A stretch of 64,000 nucleotides of DNA from assembly GCA_965153355.1 (NCBI GenBank), contig OZ231126.1, positions 10,726,001-10,790,000 on the forward strand, given 5' to 3'. The notes below the pieces were generated by a model that searched no databases, had not been told where the DNA came from, and was given only the letters and a program-made list of their open reading frames with translations. This document shows, in pieces, positions 27,507 through 39,060 of the stretch; the stretch's first letter is position 1; every line of letters starts with the position of its first letter. The stretch comes from Flaccisagitta enflata (taxonomy: Eukaryota > Chaetognatha > Sagittoidea > Aphragmophora). A program made the translations under genes and the position numbers.

Positions 27507-27890
27507 TTTTAGTCGCGTGCACGCGACTCTACACCCCGCTTTGTCGGTCTGTCCGTCCGTCGGTCCGTCCGTCCGTCCGTCGGTTGGTCCGTCACACTTT
27601 ACTTTTTTGTAATATAAAGTCAACTCTTAGGTCATTTTAAATCATTTTAAGTCATTAATAGTTATTCTAAGTCATTTTGAGTCATTTTGGGCCATTCTAA
27701 GTCATTTTAAGTTATTTTAAGTCATTTTAAGTCATTTTTGGTCATTAGGTTTTTTAGTCATTTTAAGGTCTTTTAGGGCATTTTAGGTCATTCTAAATCA
27801 TTGAAAGTCATTCTAAGTCATTCTGAGTCAGTCTAAGTCATTCTTAGTCTGTAAGTCTCGCACGCGACTTATAGGTGTTGGCCTTGTTCT
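27507..27890 (-). mobile_element. Hairpin-ended element with internal AAGTCATTTT minisatellite
   Basis: Hairpin AGTCGCGtgcaCGCGACT at 27511-27528, 'ctacaccccgctttgtcggt', (CCGT)n, about 250 bp of degenerate 'aagtcatttt', then 'agtctcgcacgcgacttata' and GGCCTTGTT. Opposite-orientation relative of 3121-3680. Intronic. Confidence 0.78.
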
Positions 27891-27955
27891 TCTAAAAGGA
27901 ACGCGGAGTAACGCCGACAAAATACAATCTCAAAGCTTGTTTTTAATGCACCCAC

Positions 27956-28097
27956 CCAATGCCTCTCCGAGCACCGAGATGTCCCGGGTGGACATTTCCG
28001 CCTCGCCGCGCATGACTTCCGGCGGCTGCTGGGATTCGAACCCAGTCAGCACCACCGGACCCCGCTTCGCCTCGGTCGCAATTCGAAATTCTAGATT
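27956..28097 (-). CDS. Gene B exon (NLEFRIATEAKRG)
   Basis: 142 bp, acceptor 'acgttctttag', donor G|GTGGGT. 47 codons: NLEFRIATEAKRGPVVLTGF, then ESQQPPEVMRGEAEMSTRDI, then SVLGEAL, and one base giving Asp at the junction. In phase with both neighbours. Confidence 0.75.
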
Positions 28098-28138
28098 CTA
28101 AAGAACGTAACAGATATATCACGTTTATTGCCAAACAT

Positions 28139-28215
28139 ATGCGTTACCGACCGATCGACCAACCAACGGACCGACCGACGGACACAGCCAGTTATAGTGG
28201 CGCGTTGGTGGTGAG
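28139..28215 (+). mobile_element. Hairpin-family right-end fragment
   Basis: 'tgcgttaccgaccgatcgac', (CCGA)n and 'acacagccagttatagtggc' match the AGGTGC subtype, but the terminal hairpin is degraded (ggcgcgttggtgg). Confidence 0.55.
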
Positions 28216-28474
28216 ATTTAAGATATTTCGCCTCGCGTTCAATTTAACTATCCCAAAAATAAATAAAAAATTTTCATTTCATTTCAATTTATGTCACACG
28301 ATACAACCATCTTACATCCAGCATCTGACCGACGGACCGAATGAACGGCCACTCCTCTTCGCAATCTGTCTTTATCTGTAGGGTGAAAAAGATTTCATGT
28401 CCTTTTTTTTCTTTTTTTTTTCATTGAAATGTGGATATTTTTGACTTCGTTTATTCATTCTTAACAAATAGTAC

Positions 28475-28594
28475 CGCCTCGATGTCTCCTAGGACTGCGA
28501 GGAACTCCTCGACATAGCGCCCGTATTGGATGCGCGCCTCCATGACATTCGTCGCAGTCGCTGACTGCACCAAAGCCATGAGTTCCAAGCGTCT
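28475..28594 (-). CDS. Gene B exon (RRLELMALVQSATATNVMEA)
   Basis: 120 bp, phase 0 at both ends, acceptor 'cctttcatttcgtag', donor GCG|GTACTA. RRLELMALVQSATATNVMEA then RIQYGRYVEEFLAVLGDIEA, a predicted helical segment. Family not recognised. Confidence 0.75.
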
Positions 28595-28987
28595 CTACGA
28601 AATGAAAGGAGACTTACTATTAGAATGATCCTCGTTGGGTCATTCTGTTAGATCATTCAGTGTGTCTATATGAGGCTCCCTCGACGCAGTTAATCTTTAA
28701 GGGTCCTCTGCAATTTTCGCTAAATCCACAATGGCCCCTATCGCATCAAAAGTTACTTCTAGGTCCCTTTTCTTTGGTCTTTTGCTGCTCGGCATTAGTT
28801 GGCAAGATAATCTCCACTTTAGTGATGAGCTCCAGTATGGGTTGCATGCCGCATGGCCAGGGGATGCAACTAACCGCCCCACACCAATGACCACAACGGC
28901 TTCTGCGTCAGTGTCCATCTTAATCGCTATCGACACCCTTAAAGTCACGCTGCGTTTCCTACTTCGTTGCCTACTCTGTCACCTACA

Positions 28988-29032
<45 letters not shown>

Positions 29033-29034
<2 letters not shown>

Positions 29035-29155
29035 CCATGCCCCGTTTCCCCCTTTTCTTCAGCCCTGCATTTTCCTCTTGTAGCCGCGCAACTTGTTCCT
29101 CCAAGTGCGCGACTTTCTCGTCTTTCAGTCTTTCGGACTGCCGTAAATGCCATAT
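29033..29155 (-). CDS. Gene B coiled-coil exon
   Basis: 123 bp, phase 0 both ends, acceptor 'cttttttctcag', donor GGG|GTGAGA. Reads IWHLRQSERLKDEKVAHLEE then QVARLQEENAGLKKRGKRGMG. Heptad-spaced leucines and charge pattern show a coiled coil of about four heptads followed by a basic patch. Its donor lies directly against a (TC)n tract (28990-29030), so expansion of that microsatellite abuts the splice site. Confidence 0.8.
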
Positions 29156-29441
29156 CTGAGAAAAAAGAAAAAGTTGATTTTGGGAAAAGTGAATTTTGGG
29201 TGAAAAGTAAATTGGGAATCATGATTTTAAAAGTTGTCAAATTTGTCATTCAGAAAAAGGGAGGTGCTAAAACAAAGGATTTGGGAGCTGGAACAGGCGT
29301 GAAAACAGACAGACGGAAAGACGGAAAGACGGAAAGACGGAAAGACGGAAAGACGGAAAGACAGAGAGACGGAAAGACAGAGAGACGGAAAGACGGAGAG
29401 ACGGAAAGACAGAAAGACGAGAAGGTGGCCCGCTTAGAGGA

Positions 29442-30310
<869 letters not shown>

Positions 30311-30336
30311 AAGAAGAGCTTAAGATTCCTAATTAC

Positions 30337-30570
30337 TGTCTCTAAAAGCGACTTCTTCGACGCCGCTTCCATCGCCGCTTCCTTCGCGTCGAGGTTGTTG
30401 TTGTTGTTGTTGTTGTTATTGTTATTGTTGTTGTTGTTGTTGTTCCCGCTTGGCAACGACTCGTTGTCGTCGATGATGCTGGTGCTGTTGTTCATGATGT
30501 TGTTGTTGCTGTTGTTGTTATTGAAGTCTCCTGTCGGTGTCGTCTCCTCGTCACGCCGCGGCAATAGTAT
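30337..30570 (-). CDS. Gene B exon with poly-Asn tract
   Basis: 234 bp, 78 codons, phase 0 both ends, acceptor 'cctttccctcctag', donor ACA|GTAATT. It reads ILLPRRDEETTPTGDF, then asparagine-rich sequence (NNNNSNNNIMNNSTS), IIDDNESLPSG, about 17 consecutive Asn, and LDAKEAAMEAASKKSLLET leading into the coiled-coil exon. The Asn run is mixed AAC/AAT and in frame, so here the microsatellite is translated. Confidence 0.8.
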
Positions 30571-30810
30571 CTAGGAGGGAAAGGGTCTCAATTGGTCATT
30601 TGTTGAAAAAAAAAGAAAAAGAAAAAAAAACAATCACTTAATCATCATTCCTCACAGAAATACACAAGGCCAAAACCATACACATTGTAAACACAAAGGC
30701 TGACTGCAAAGAATTATCCGCGATCTGCGATTCATAAAAATTCATTCTTTTACAAAGATCCCGTTATACTTTCGCTTCTTTCTCTATCAATTGAAATAAA
30801 AAAAGAATAC

Positions 30811-30936
30811 CGCGCCATTCCAACGTCGCAAAGCCTTGGGTGGGGTTGCGGGCGCCAGCGTCGTGGAGTTGGTGGACGCACCCGCTTCAAACTCCGCGTA
30901 GCCGAAGAGGTCTCCGGTGGATAAATCGTGAAAGTT
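30811..30936 (-). CDS. Gene B exon (NFHDLSTGDLFGYAEFEAG)
   Basis: 126 bp, 42 codons, phase 0 both ends, acceptor 'gcatatttccag', donor GCG|GTATTC. It reads NFHDLSTGDLFGYAEFEAG, then ASTNSTTLAPATPPKALRRWNGA, joining to ILLPRRDE. The 'D..TG.LFGY.E' stretch faintly recalls L-rhamnose mutarotase-type folds, too weak to name. The same frame is closed by TAA 18 bp upstream (30952-30954), so the acceptor must be used. Confidence 0.7.
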
Positions 30937-30989
30937 CTGGAAATATGCGTTTTAGGCGTGGACGTTAAAGAACATGTTTTGGTATTCGC

Positions 30990-31046
30990 TTGGTGCGCTA
31001 ATCCGCCGCCGCCGTCGTCGTCACAGCCTTCGTCGTCGTCGTCGTT

Positions 31047-31084
<38 letters not shown>

Positions 31085-31095
31085 TGTTGTTGGTG
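30990..31095. repeat. (GTC)n microsatellite
   Basis: GTC triplets, poly-Asp on the minus strand. It could be an exon of gene B (acceptor near 31120, phase compatible with the 34117 exon), but it does not join in frame to 30936, so I leave it as repeat. Confidence 0.6.
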
Positions 31096-31390
31096 TTGTT
31101 GTAGGCCATCAACGCTGATCCGTTGATGAGTCAGTCCCTCAGTCGATTCACCATGTGCATTGGGGAGCTTGCTCGGCACGCAATTTTTCTAAGGCATCGC
31201 AGTGACTCAAAATGTCACCTATTCTTCACAAAAATCCCTCAGTTTCAGGGAAAATGACCTCAATCTAACTTCTAATGTTCCGCACCAAGGTTATGGATAC
31301 AATGAAGAACTGTTTTTTCCAACAAATTTGTTTTTTATCTTTTGCACTTGATTTAAGGTAGTTTTCACTGATCACGTGATTGCCACCTTA
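31096..31390. other. Gene B intron, no feature
   Basis: AT-rich; nothing recognised. Shares 'ttttccctgaaactgaggga'-type words with 33770-33850 in inverted orientation. Confidence 0.4.
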
Positions 31391-31523
31391 TTAGATGCGT
31401 CATCGCATCTCTATAAGAGGGTCTGTCCGTCCGTCCGTCCGTCCGTCCGTCCGTCCGTCTGTTACGCCTCTTCTAATATCACGCAGATGACGCATCGATT
31501 TGCCCGCCTGGGCTTGTTTTTTT
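31391..31523 (-). mobile_element. Hairpin-ended element, AGATGCG subtype
   Basis: Hairpin AGATGCGtcatCGCATCT (31393-31410), 'ctataagagggtctgtccgt', (CCGT)n, and on the far side 'gatgacgcatcgatttgccc' before GGGCTTGTTTT. The far end again contains the hairpin word (ATGCGTCAT). Confidence 0.75.
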
Positions 31524-31864
31524 ACATTATTTTCTCTTTTTTTGTTTCTGCAATGCAACTCTCTGCGTTGTCCGTCTGTCTGTCTGTCCATCCAGATACT
31601 TTTGTGTATGTCTGAGCTGCGGCATAGGGGAAGGGACTTTCAGACTTCCATCGAAGCTCGTTGTTGGGAAGGAAAAAAAATAAGAGAAAGGGAGGGAAAA
31701 AGAAGGGAAAAAAAAGAAAGAAAAAAAGACAGTAACAAAGAATGAAAGAAAGAGGAAAACAAGTAACGCGGGGTTACAATATTATTGTGGATGGGTTGGT
31801 GGGGGCACCCCTCTACATGCCCTTCAACTCCAGAATACACAGGAGGCATCGCGTTTTTTGGCAG

Positions 31865-32375
31865 CGGCCCTGAATGGAACAAATTCTTGTAGAACACAGG
31901 GGGACTTTCCTTCGTCCACCTGTCCATTCATTTGCTCGTCTGTCTGTCCCCCCAGGCCCTCTCATGCGTGAGATCTGCCCTGTCAGGCCTAAAATCTGCC
32001 CTATCCGGACTGAAATCTACCCTCTCAAGCCTGATAGCTGCCCTAAGGCTTGCAATCTGTCTTCTCAGGCCTCAAATCTAACCCCTCAGACCTGAGAGGG
32101 TAGAATACAGGTCTGATAGCGCAGATTTCATGCTTAATAGAGCCAATTTCAGGCCTGAGTAAGCCTAGGGGAGACAGACAGTCAGACAGAGGGACGGAAG
32201 GATGGATTGACAAACATAGGGATGGATGGACAAACAAAAGTCCCCCTGTGTTCTACAGGAGTTTGTCCCCTTTGAGGCCGCTGCCCTGTTTTATCTCACA
32301 CCAATTTACAATCATGCAAAGCAGGGCCAAGGGTATTGCTGACCACATATCGCTCTTGGGCGACCTATAATACTT
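31865..32375. mobile_element. Foldback element, GTAGAACACAGGGG family
   Basis: Left arm 'ttgtagaacacaggggga' and right arm 'tccccctgtgttctacagga' are inverted. The centre carries a ~21-bp 'ctctcaggcctaaaatctgc' minisatellite, partly in both orientations. The right shoulder 'ggccgctgccctg', 'ttgctgaccacatatcgctc' is shared with 55.9-56.4 kb. No gene. Confidence 0.75.
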
Positions 32376-32730
32376 TCTGGCTCAATCATTACAGATCTAT
32401 GGACTGAGTCTGAGTGGGGGGGGGTGAGTTTTGGTGTGGATGGGGGTTGGATGCCACTGCCCACCCAACCACAACAATAATGTGGTCGGGTTGCATCACT
32501 TGTTTGTCATCATCATTACCATCATGATCATCATCATCATCATCACTACCTGCGTAATAATGTAATCATATTTTTCTATATTCGATATAACTATTCTGTA
32601 AAAAATAAGGAACAAATGAGAAAAATCTTGTTTAGTACTGCAATCTCTGTTTAGTTCTCTCAATCTCCATCTCTGTCTCTGTTTCTCTAAATCTGTCTCT
32701 GTCTCTCTTCATCTCTCTGTCTTTATCTGG

Positions 32731-32806
<76 letters not shown>

Positions 32807-33896
32807 GGAAAACTTTATGGGATGAGATTTTTTTTTTTTTTCTTTTAGTTCATGTCCATTCGATTAATTTTGATTTTGATATGAAAAGGACAAAGAATGG
32901 CATGTGTTAAGGTTTATGCATTTAGAAGCAATGTTTTTTTTTTGGGATGAGATTGGAGCCTAAAAGCTGGGATCGGAGTTTTGAGGTTGGGATTGGTGGA
33001 TTGGAGCCACAATTTGAGCTTCGAGGCCGGAATTGGAGCCTCGAGGTTTGGACTGGGACCTTGAGGCTAAGATTGTGACCTTGAGGCTAGGTTTGATGTC
33101 TGGAGGCTGGGATTGGAGCCTAGGGGGAGGAATGGAGAAGAATAAGAAATGAAGAAGAAGAAGAAGAAGAAAGAGAAGAAGTAGGAGAAGGAATAGAAAA
33201 AAATAAAAAAAATGAAAAGAAGAATGAAATTTGAGGAATTATTGTCACATTTTAAGGATACTTTCCATGCGTTAACAGCAGGTATTCACCATGCATCTCT
33301 ATAAGTATGAGCTGATTAGCTGGTTTGTCAGCTTTGCTTTAGCTGAAAAGTTTCAAAGATACAAAAAAGGGTTTTCCTATGGCGTCTTTGCAATTGAATA
33401 AATTGAGCGAATATGGTAACTGACCCTGCCCATGTGCCTCATTCTGTCAAATATCACTGCTCCTGTCCAGCCGCACAAACATTGCAAAGAATGCAAGAAT
33501 GCACAAAAAATGCACTGGTTTTGGAGAAAACACCATCATGCATCGGTGGGAAGAGTGAGTTAAACCAACATATCTCTAGCTGGGCACTGTGGGCAGTATC
33601 AGCGATATAGCCCATGTTTAGGGTAAATGAAGTACTTGGGCAGGGGCAGTGAGGCCAAAAAGAAGTGACAATCGGATGAGCATCCCTCCTACTGCTGTAT
33701 TAAAGTTTAGTACAAAAAAATCGCGTTTCAGAATTTTAACAACAACGACCACCTTGGTGCGGAACGTTAGAAATTAATCTGAGGTCATTTTCCTTGAAAC
33801 TGAAGGATTTTTGTGAAAAGTGGGTGAAATTCTGAGTCACTGCGATGCCTAGAAAAAATTGTGCGCCGAACAAGCCCCCCAATGTGCATAACATTT
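32376..33896. other. Gene B intron with microsatellites and a 20-bp G-rich minisatellite
   Basis: (TC)n at 32748-32803. 'ttgaggctgggattggagcc' repeats at 32940-33125, then GAA-rich sequence. 33400-33610 has an open frame of 65 codons that I do not trust. Confidence 0.5.
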
Positions 33897-33966
33897 TTCT
33901 TTTTCTTTTTCTTTTTCTTCTTCTTCTTAAATATGACTTCTCTATTGACAAGGTGACATGCACTTT

Positions 33967-34013
<47 letters not shown>

Positions 34014-34041
34014 AATCATCATCATCATCATCATCATCATT

Positions 34042-34090
<49 letters not shown>
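33897..34090. repeat. (TCA)n microsatellite
   Basis: About 130 bp of TCA just downstream of a gene B donor site; poly-Asp frames are artefacts. Confidence 0.93.
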
Positions 34091-34091
<1 letters not shown>

Positions 34092-34116
34092 CGTTTTGCC
34101 TTTTTCTTTTTCTTAC

Positions 34117-34158
34117 TGACCGCTTCGTTTGCGCGGCCAAAATCCTCAGAAATCGGGT
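34117..34158 (-). CDS. Gene B exon 2 (PISEDFGRANEAV)
   Basis: 42 bp, acceptor 'tttttaccgacag', donor A|GTAAGA. Two bases, PISEDFGRANEAV, one base. Phase fits exon 1 exactly, restoring Asp at the junction (...DESV-D-PISEDFG). Confidence 0.65.
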
Positions 34159-34362
34159 CTGTCGGTAAAAAAGAAAAATCAAACTGAGACTGTTAAAATC
34201 AGATTCCGGTATATGAAAGATTATAATAAATCATTGCATTTCTAACAAACGCGCAAGTCAAACTTTGCCAAGTGCCCGGGAAAAAAAAACATTAAAAGAC
34301 TAGACTTGGAGTTACTTAGGAGTGGGCGCGACGCTTTCATGTCAAAAAATTATATATCCTAC

Positions 34363-34471
34363 CAACGCTTTCGTCGTGGGTCGCCGAATCCCGGCCCGCC
34401 ACGACGCCAACGGCCTCTTCCAGGACATCTTCCAAGAAGGCCCGTACTGATCTGTACATCGAATAACACAT
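34363..34471 (-). CDS. Gene B probable first coding exon
   Basis: 109 bp, donor G|GTAGGA. Starts MCYSMYRSVRAFLEDVLEEA then VGVVAGRDSATHDESV, an acidic helix. I placed the start at the ATG at 34471 because an in-frame stop lies about 80 bp upstream and the AG before it has no pyrimidine tract; the second Met (34459) is possible. It lies about 275 bp downstream of gene A's poly(A) signal on the same strand. The link from exon 2 (phase 1) to the 30936 exon (phase 0) needs a further exon I have not found, so exons 1-2 could belong to a separate gene. Confidence 0.55.
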
Positions 34472-34745
34472 CGACACTAACGGCTGTGGATGATAATCAC
34501 ACGGCGATCGACACGAGAATGGCCTCGACTATCAGACTATCAACAAGAAAACTTAAGAGCCAAGGTGGATAACACGTTACTGACATTGTAAACTTTTTTT
34601 TTTTTGCTCAAATAAGAAACGGCAAAGTTATCTCTGCACCTCTACCATTACCAAAACCCCAACCTTAACCTTAAGTCAATCCATGACCCTAACCCTAATG
34701 ATCAAAAGCCCGCCCAAAAGCAAAGCCCTTTACGGAAATATATCT

Positions 34746-34751
34746 TTTATT
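34746..34751 (-). terminator. Polyadenylation signal of gene A
   Basis: AATAAA on the minus strand 37 bp after the stop codon of the gene A terminal exon. Confidence 0.7.
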
Positions 34752-34787
34752 CATTAAGACCTGGAATTGAAACAAAAAACCCTTCTC

Positions 34788-34993
34788 TTACATTTCCGGA
34801 GGCTCTTCCATGCCGTCTTCGGCCTTCGCAGCGTCGGCGGCCTTCGTGGTCGCATCGTCGACGGCCTCGACCGGCGTCGATGGAGTCGCCGCGGCGTCAG
34901 TCGCTTCCGCTTCCACTTCCGCTTCCACTTCCGCTTCCACTTCCGCCGCAACTTTCGTCGCTTCCGATTCCGCCGCCGCGGACCCGAGGACGT
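34788..34993 (-). CDS. Gene A terminal exon, Ala/Glu-rich tail
   Basis: Acceptor 'cccctatttgtcaccaaag'; two bases complete a codon, then VLGSAAAESEATKVAAEVEA, EVEAEVEAEATDAAATPSTP, VEAVDDATTKAADAAKAEDG, MEEPPEM and TAA (34788-34790). The frame is acidic, GC-rich at third positions and followed by AATAAA. The VEAE repeat comes from a 12-bp tandem (TCCGCTTCCACT). The rest of the gene lies to the right of 35.0 kb, but I find no other exon before 38.5 kb. Function unknown. Confidence 0.7.
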
Positions 34994-35050
34994 CTTTGGT
35001 GACAAATAGGGGATGATTGATTATTGCATAATGTTCCGTTCACCGAACAC

Positions 35051-35052
<2 letters not shown>

Positions 35053-35130
<78 letters not shown>
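35053..35130. repeat. (TC)n microsatellite
   Basis: About 78 bp of TC, followed by (CTC)n at 35185-35250 and G-runs at 35348-35376. Confidence 0.95.
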
Positions 35131-35132
<2 letters not shown>

Positions 35133-35379
35133 CATTTTCGTTTTGCATGAGTAGCAAACCCAGGATACGTTAGCATTCCTCACTCCTCCTTCTCTTCCTC
35201 CTCCTTCTCTTCCTCCTCCTTCTCTCCCTCCTCCTCCTCCTCCTCCTCCCCCCTCCGACGCACAAAGTAGGGAAAAATTATGGGAATTCAAATCACAAAG
35301 CCGGATACACGCTCCATATCGGTCGCATTCGGGTGGGGCGGCGAGAGGGGGGGGGGCGTGCAGGGGACAGGGGGGGGGA

Positions 35380-36490
35380 ATGCATTCTCATCATCACTGA
35401 AGGATCTACCGAGTCCGTTAGTCCGCGACTAAGAATAAATGTTTCTCTTAATAGCACTAAGATATATGATACTCACTCGTTTATCGCTTATGACTAGTGT
35501 TATGCTAAGCCGACCGTGGACGGGATGAAATTCGTCAATTTTACATGTTTGAAAATTGAACAAAACCATATGTCATCATGTAGCTCACCTATTCTTACAT
35601 ATGAATCCATACTTGGATTTTCTTAAGTAAGCTCATTTTTCATGCAAATTAGGCTTAAATAGATATTGTTGGCAGTTTTATTACTAGAAAATTTAGCTAA
35701 ATACAATCACAAAATCAATATGACAGTGAAATTCTTATTGATAACGTTCAAGCAAACATGTGTGATCATGTTTCTGAAATTTTTTTGAATTTTTTTAGTT
35801 TTTTAAAAAAATCTCTATAAGTAGCATTTCTGGCTGGGTGGGCTGTTGGAAGAAAAAAAATTTCCCCATGCTCTTTTTTATGCCAGTGACGAGGAATCTT
35901 TAAAGGAAGCTTCATGCAAAATTTCAACCAGATCGGTCAATTATTTTAGAAGTTATGCCATTTTTTTCATTTTTTTATCTGGTAGGCTGGTTGGTCTGGT
36001 TGAACTGTTCAACATTCTCTAGGTTGCATCAGAATTTAGGCAAAGGAGTCTCTTGATCCAGATACCAATCATGCAAAATTTCATTGGGCTAACTCAAATA
36101 GTTTCTGAGATATGCAAATTTGAATTTTGTGAAATTTTACCAAAATAAAACTTAAAAGCATCACGCACTTGTGTGAGAAGCGCTGTGTGGAAACGAAGAA
36201 TTAACTACAAAGCTTGGTCGGCGAGCGTTACAATTCAATTCTTTTTTTTGTAGTGATCATCTTTGAAATTTCACTGTGACCAAACGATTTGGAGTTAAGA
36301 GTTGAAATTTTAGGTGCAAGTACAGAATTTGATTTTCTTTCCCATCATGAAGATGAATTTTTCGTCACTTATGTTACTATGCCGTGGCATAGTATGAATC
36401 ATAGTGTGACACAAGTGTGACAGCTACAACAAGGAGCACCTCTGAATTGTAACGCTCCAGGAAAATGCTTATTTCTTTTGAATAGAATGG
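35380..36490. other. AT-rich DNA, no gene seen
   Basis: No open frame, tRNA or transposon end recognised. Confidence 0.5.
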
Positions 36491-36757
36491 AAACAAGGTC
36501 ATTAGACCTAAGTCGCGTGCGTCGGCACTTTCAAAAAAGTCATGCAGACAGACAGACAAACTTTTTTTTTCATAAAGACATTTGAAAAAAGCTGTTTACT
36601 ACTCCAAGCTTCTTCTCCACTACTTAGAGACGTTTAAAACGCAATAAAAAGCCTTTAAAACGACTTTGTGACGGACCGACCGACGGACGGACAGACCGAC
36701 GGACCGACGGACGGACCGAAAAGTGGCTTATAGAGTCGCGTAGCACGCGACTAAAAA
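36491..36757 (+). mobile_element. Hairpin-ended element, AGTCGCG subtype
   Basis: Left end AAACAAGGTCATTAGACCTA followed by AGTCGCGTGCGTCGG. The right end has (CCGACGGA)n, 'aagtggcttatag' and the hairpin AGTCGCGtagcaCGCGACT with an A-run. Confidence 0.75.
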
Positions 36758-37330
36758 TCCTTGAAAATCGGAGGAAAGGTCCTCCAACTAGTCCTTAATA
36801 CAATGGAAAAAGAAAAAAATGCTTAATGTTTGAGTAAAGATAGGCCTACGAAAAAAACTTTCTACCTAACTCATTTTTAGAAAAAAAATGACAGAAAAAT
36901 AAAGGGGAAGAGTATCATAATTCAAATTCATTTTTTGTCATCTTACAGTTGAAATATTGAATTCAAACTTTCTACACATATCAATGGATTGATAGTGATT
37001 GCTTACAAGCTATTGAATGACCCCCATTGACATTTTTTGATTGGTGAAACTTGCGCTTTGCTTGCTGGGACAGAATCGGGACAGGCCCTAATAGACCCTT
37101 CTACCCCTGTTTTGGACCCCATAGGGGCAGTCGGTGTGGCAAATATTGGTTGAGTATGGCACACCAGATAGTTAGGTATGTCACCCAACCTTTGTGACCT
37201 TATGCAATTCAGCAGAAGAAGCGATGACACTTCTACAATGACGGAGAGTCAGGGTTTCTCGCGCGCATGACGAAACTCGGAATCAGCCTTATACTATCTT
37301 TCAGCCAAAGAAAATGAAATAAGAAAAAAC

Positions 37331-37892
37331 AGGTCGCCCAAGGGCAATATGTGGTCAGCGATACAAGAAAGAGCAACAAGCTCGACACGAACACGCATCA
37401 GTTTGTCGACGCAGTAAAGTTGACCTACGGAAGAACACCAACTATCATCGGGCCAACCAGCGACACAGTTCAAATGGAAGGAAAAGTTAGGAGCCTCCTA
37501 GAAGTCGAAGCTGAACTGACTTCGACTTTCGAATTGCCGGAAGAAACACCAACACCGAACTTTCAAGCAAAGAAATAGACTGCTCCGACGACAACCAGAC
37601 AGACGAGCCTAACTTACCAACCAATTACTTCGAGGATGATATCGACCTCTTAGAATCTCACTGTCTTACTTCGTCAACACGGATTGAGCCTTGCTCATCT
37701 TCATGTGCATCAATGAACAATGATTGCGATTACGAACACGAGCACGAGGACTCTATTTCATTTGCCCCGCTTATCACAGACAAAACATTTTTAACACTTA
37801 TTCAAGAAACTCGTTCATTTGTACAGAGTGAAACAGATTCTAACTCCGATCAGCCTGTTTCATCTCCAGCAAAAAAGAAAGCAAAGTCTTAA
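37331..37892 (+). pseudogene. Chimeric coding remnant ending in a basic tail
   Basis: Begins with 33 bp shared with the foldback-family end ('ggtcgcccaagggcaatatg'), then frame 1 (VVSDTRKSNKLDTNTHQFVD...SLLEVEAELTSTFELPEETP). It passes to another frame near 37550 (CSDDNQTDEPNLPTNYFEDD...SETDSNSDQPVSSPAKKKAKS) and stops at TAA 37890-37892, a few bases before a small TIR element. An acidic C-terminus with an NLS-like KKKAKS is common in pogo/Tigger transposases and many nuclear proteins. No catalytic domain is present and the frameshift indicates decay. Confidence 0.4.
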
Positions 37893-37896
37893 ACAT

Positions 37897-38064
37897 ACAC
37901 TTTTTAATTTTATAAGAACCTAGTTTATAAGAACATCATGCCTTGAAAACAGTCAAAAATTAAGAACATCGTAGTTATTTTACTAGTAGCTATCTCTATC
38001 TCTTTTGAAAGCTTAAAAAAAAAAAAAAAAAAAAAAATGACGTTCTTATAAAAATAAAAAGTGT
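37897..38064. mobile_element. 168-bp TIR element (ACACTTTTTA ends)
   Basis: Left ACACTTTTTAATTTTATAAG-AAC and right, inverted, ACACTTTTTATTTTTATAAG-AAC. Flanked by TA on both sides. Related to the ends of 13779-14369. Confidence 0.75.
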
Positions 38065-38089
38065 ACTCGAAGTAATATAATTCAGAAAA

Positions 38090-38526
38090 TGTCACAGACC
38101 GACAGACAATAAGATGGACAGACAAACCGACACAGCAAGGTGTAGAACAACATGCCCACAAATATTACAAGGCCGGATACACAACAACCCAATCATATAC
38201 AGTTGGATGCAAGCAGCAAGATAACAAGGCCGGATACACGGCTACCCCAGCTGCGTGTGAGTGGGCAGGAGCAGTGCTAGAAAAGGTCAACAGAGCATTT
38301 GGACCAACCAACCAACAGACCAACCGACCAACCGACCGACCGACCGACCGACCGACCGACCGATCGACTGACCGACCGACCGACCGACCGACCAACCAAC
38401 ATAGCAGGGCGGAGTCGCATAGCACACAACTAAAAATCGTTACAACTTTTCAAAATATTACAGACGAACCGACCGACCGACTGACACAGCAAAGTGTAGA
38501 GATGCGTGTCCCCACGACTAAAAACA
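38090..38526 (+). mobile_element. Cluster of truncated hairpin-ended elements
   Basis: Two left ends (AACAAGGCCGGATACAC at about 38168 and 38224), a long (CCGA)n tract (38325-38392), and three right ends with decayed hairpins (about 38150, 38411-38432, 38497-38522). The first and second lie 56 bp apart, as if one inserted beside or in the other. Confidence 0.6.
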
Positions 38527-38571
38527 AACCATAAATTCCAGTGACTTTGGTCTTTTTTTCTTGTGCATTAA

Positions 38572-38592
38572 CGGGTGTTCGAATAAAAATTG
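38572..38592 (+). repeat. Left TIR of the TTAA element
   Basis: CGGGTGTTCGAATAAAAA plus three more bases, directly after TTAA. Confidence 0.8.
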
Positions 38593-38959
38593 GAGACAGT
38601 TTTTAATAGGTTAGCTTTTTTGTTAGGGCACCTAGGAAAAAACAATGAAATTACAAAAGATAGCGGATAACATAACTAACAGTTTGGTGAAAGAATCTTA
38701 ATTTTATCATGCACCATTGGAAAGAAAATCAAAATAAACAAATTCCTGGTGAAAAATTTCTACAGAGCCTGGGACAAAAGGCTAGTTTCCCTAGTCAGTG
38801 CTGCGCCAGTGTCTTGGAAGAAAACTAAATTGTCTTTTGTTTTCTTGCTGCAGCTTTTTTACAAAGGAGAGGAGGCTTAGAGCTTGGTAGTCAAAAGATT
38901 CATCTTACATGTCCTAAACATGTAACAAGTAATACCCTCTGAATCAAAGACACTTCCTC

Positions 38960-39060
38960 AATGCAATCTAACTTAGCCAAGCCAAGCCAAGCCAAACCAA
39001 GTCAAGCAAAGCCAATCCTTCCTGATCTAAGCCAAGCCCCCAGTCTATGTCAAGCTAATC
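38960..39060. repeat. 'gccaa' pentamer repeat
   Basis: GCCAA/GTCAA units repeated about a dozen times; degenerate. Confidence 0.7.

Noticed and set aside
28020-28060. tRNA-like T arm (CTGGGTTCGAATCCCAG) on the minus strand
   Set aside because: No acceptor, D or anticodon arm can be built around it, and it lies in frame in a phase-verified gene B exon.
28690-28960. Minus-strand frame CGHWCGAVSCIPWPCGMQPI...TKEKGPR as an extra exon or zinc-finger remnant
   Set aside because: Phase does not fit the neighbouring gene B exons (both phase 0), and frames on the plus strand are equally open.
30937-31095. In-frame TAA before NFHDL (30952-30954), read as a reassigned Gln codon, giving EYQNMFFNVHA-Q-NAYFQ
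   Set aside because: Genes A and B both end at TAA near AATAAA, and a good acceptor (TTTCCAG) lies after the TAA; a normal code with an intron explains it.
30980-31130. Poly-Asp exon of gene B (MAYNNTNNNDDD)
   Set aside because: Incoming phase fits but no donor joins it in frame to the 30936 exon without a stop; treated as microsatellite.
34678-34702. CCCTAACCCTAA as a telomere end
   Set aside because: Only two units inside unique sequence between two genes.
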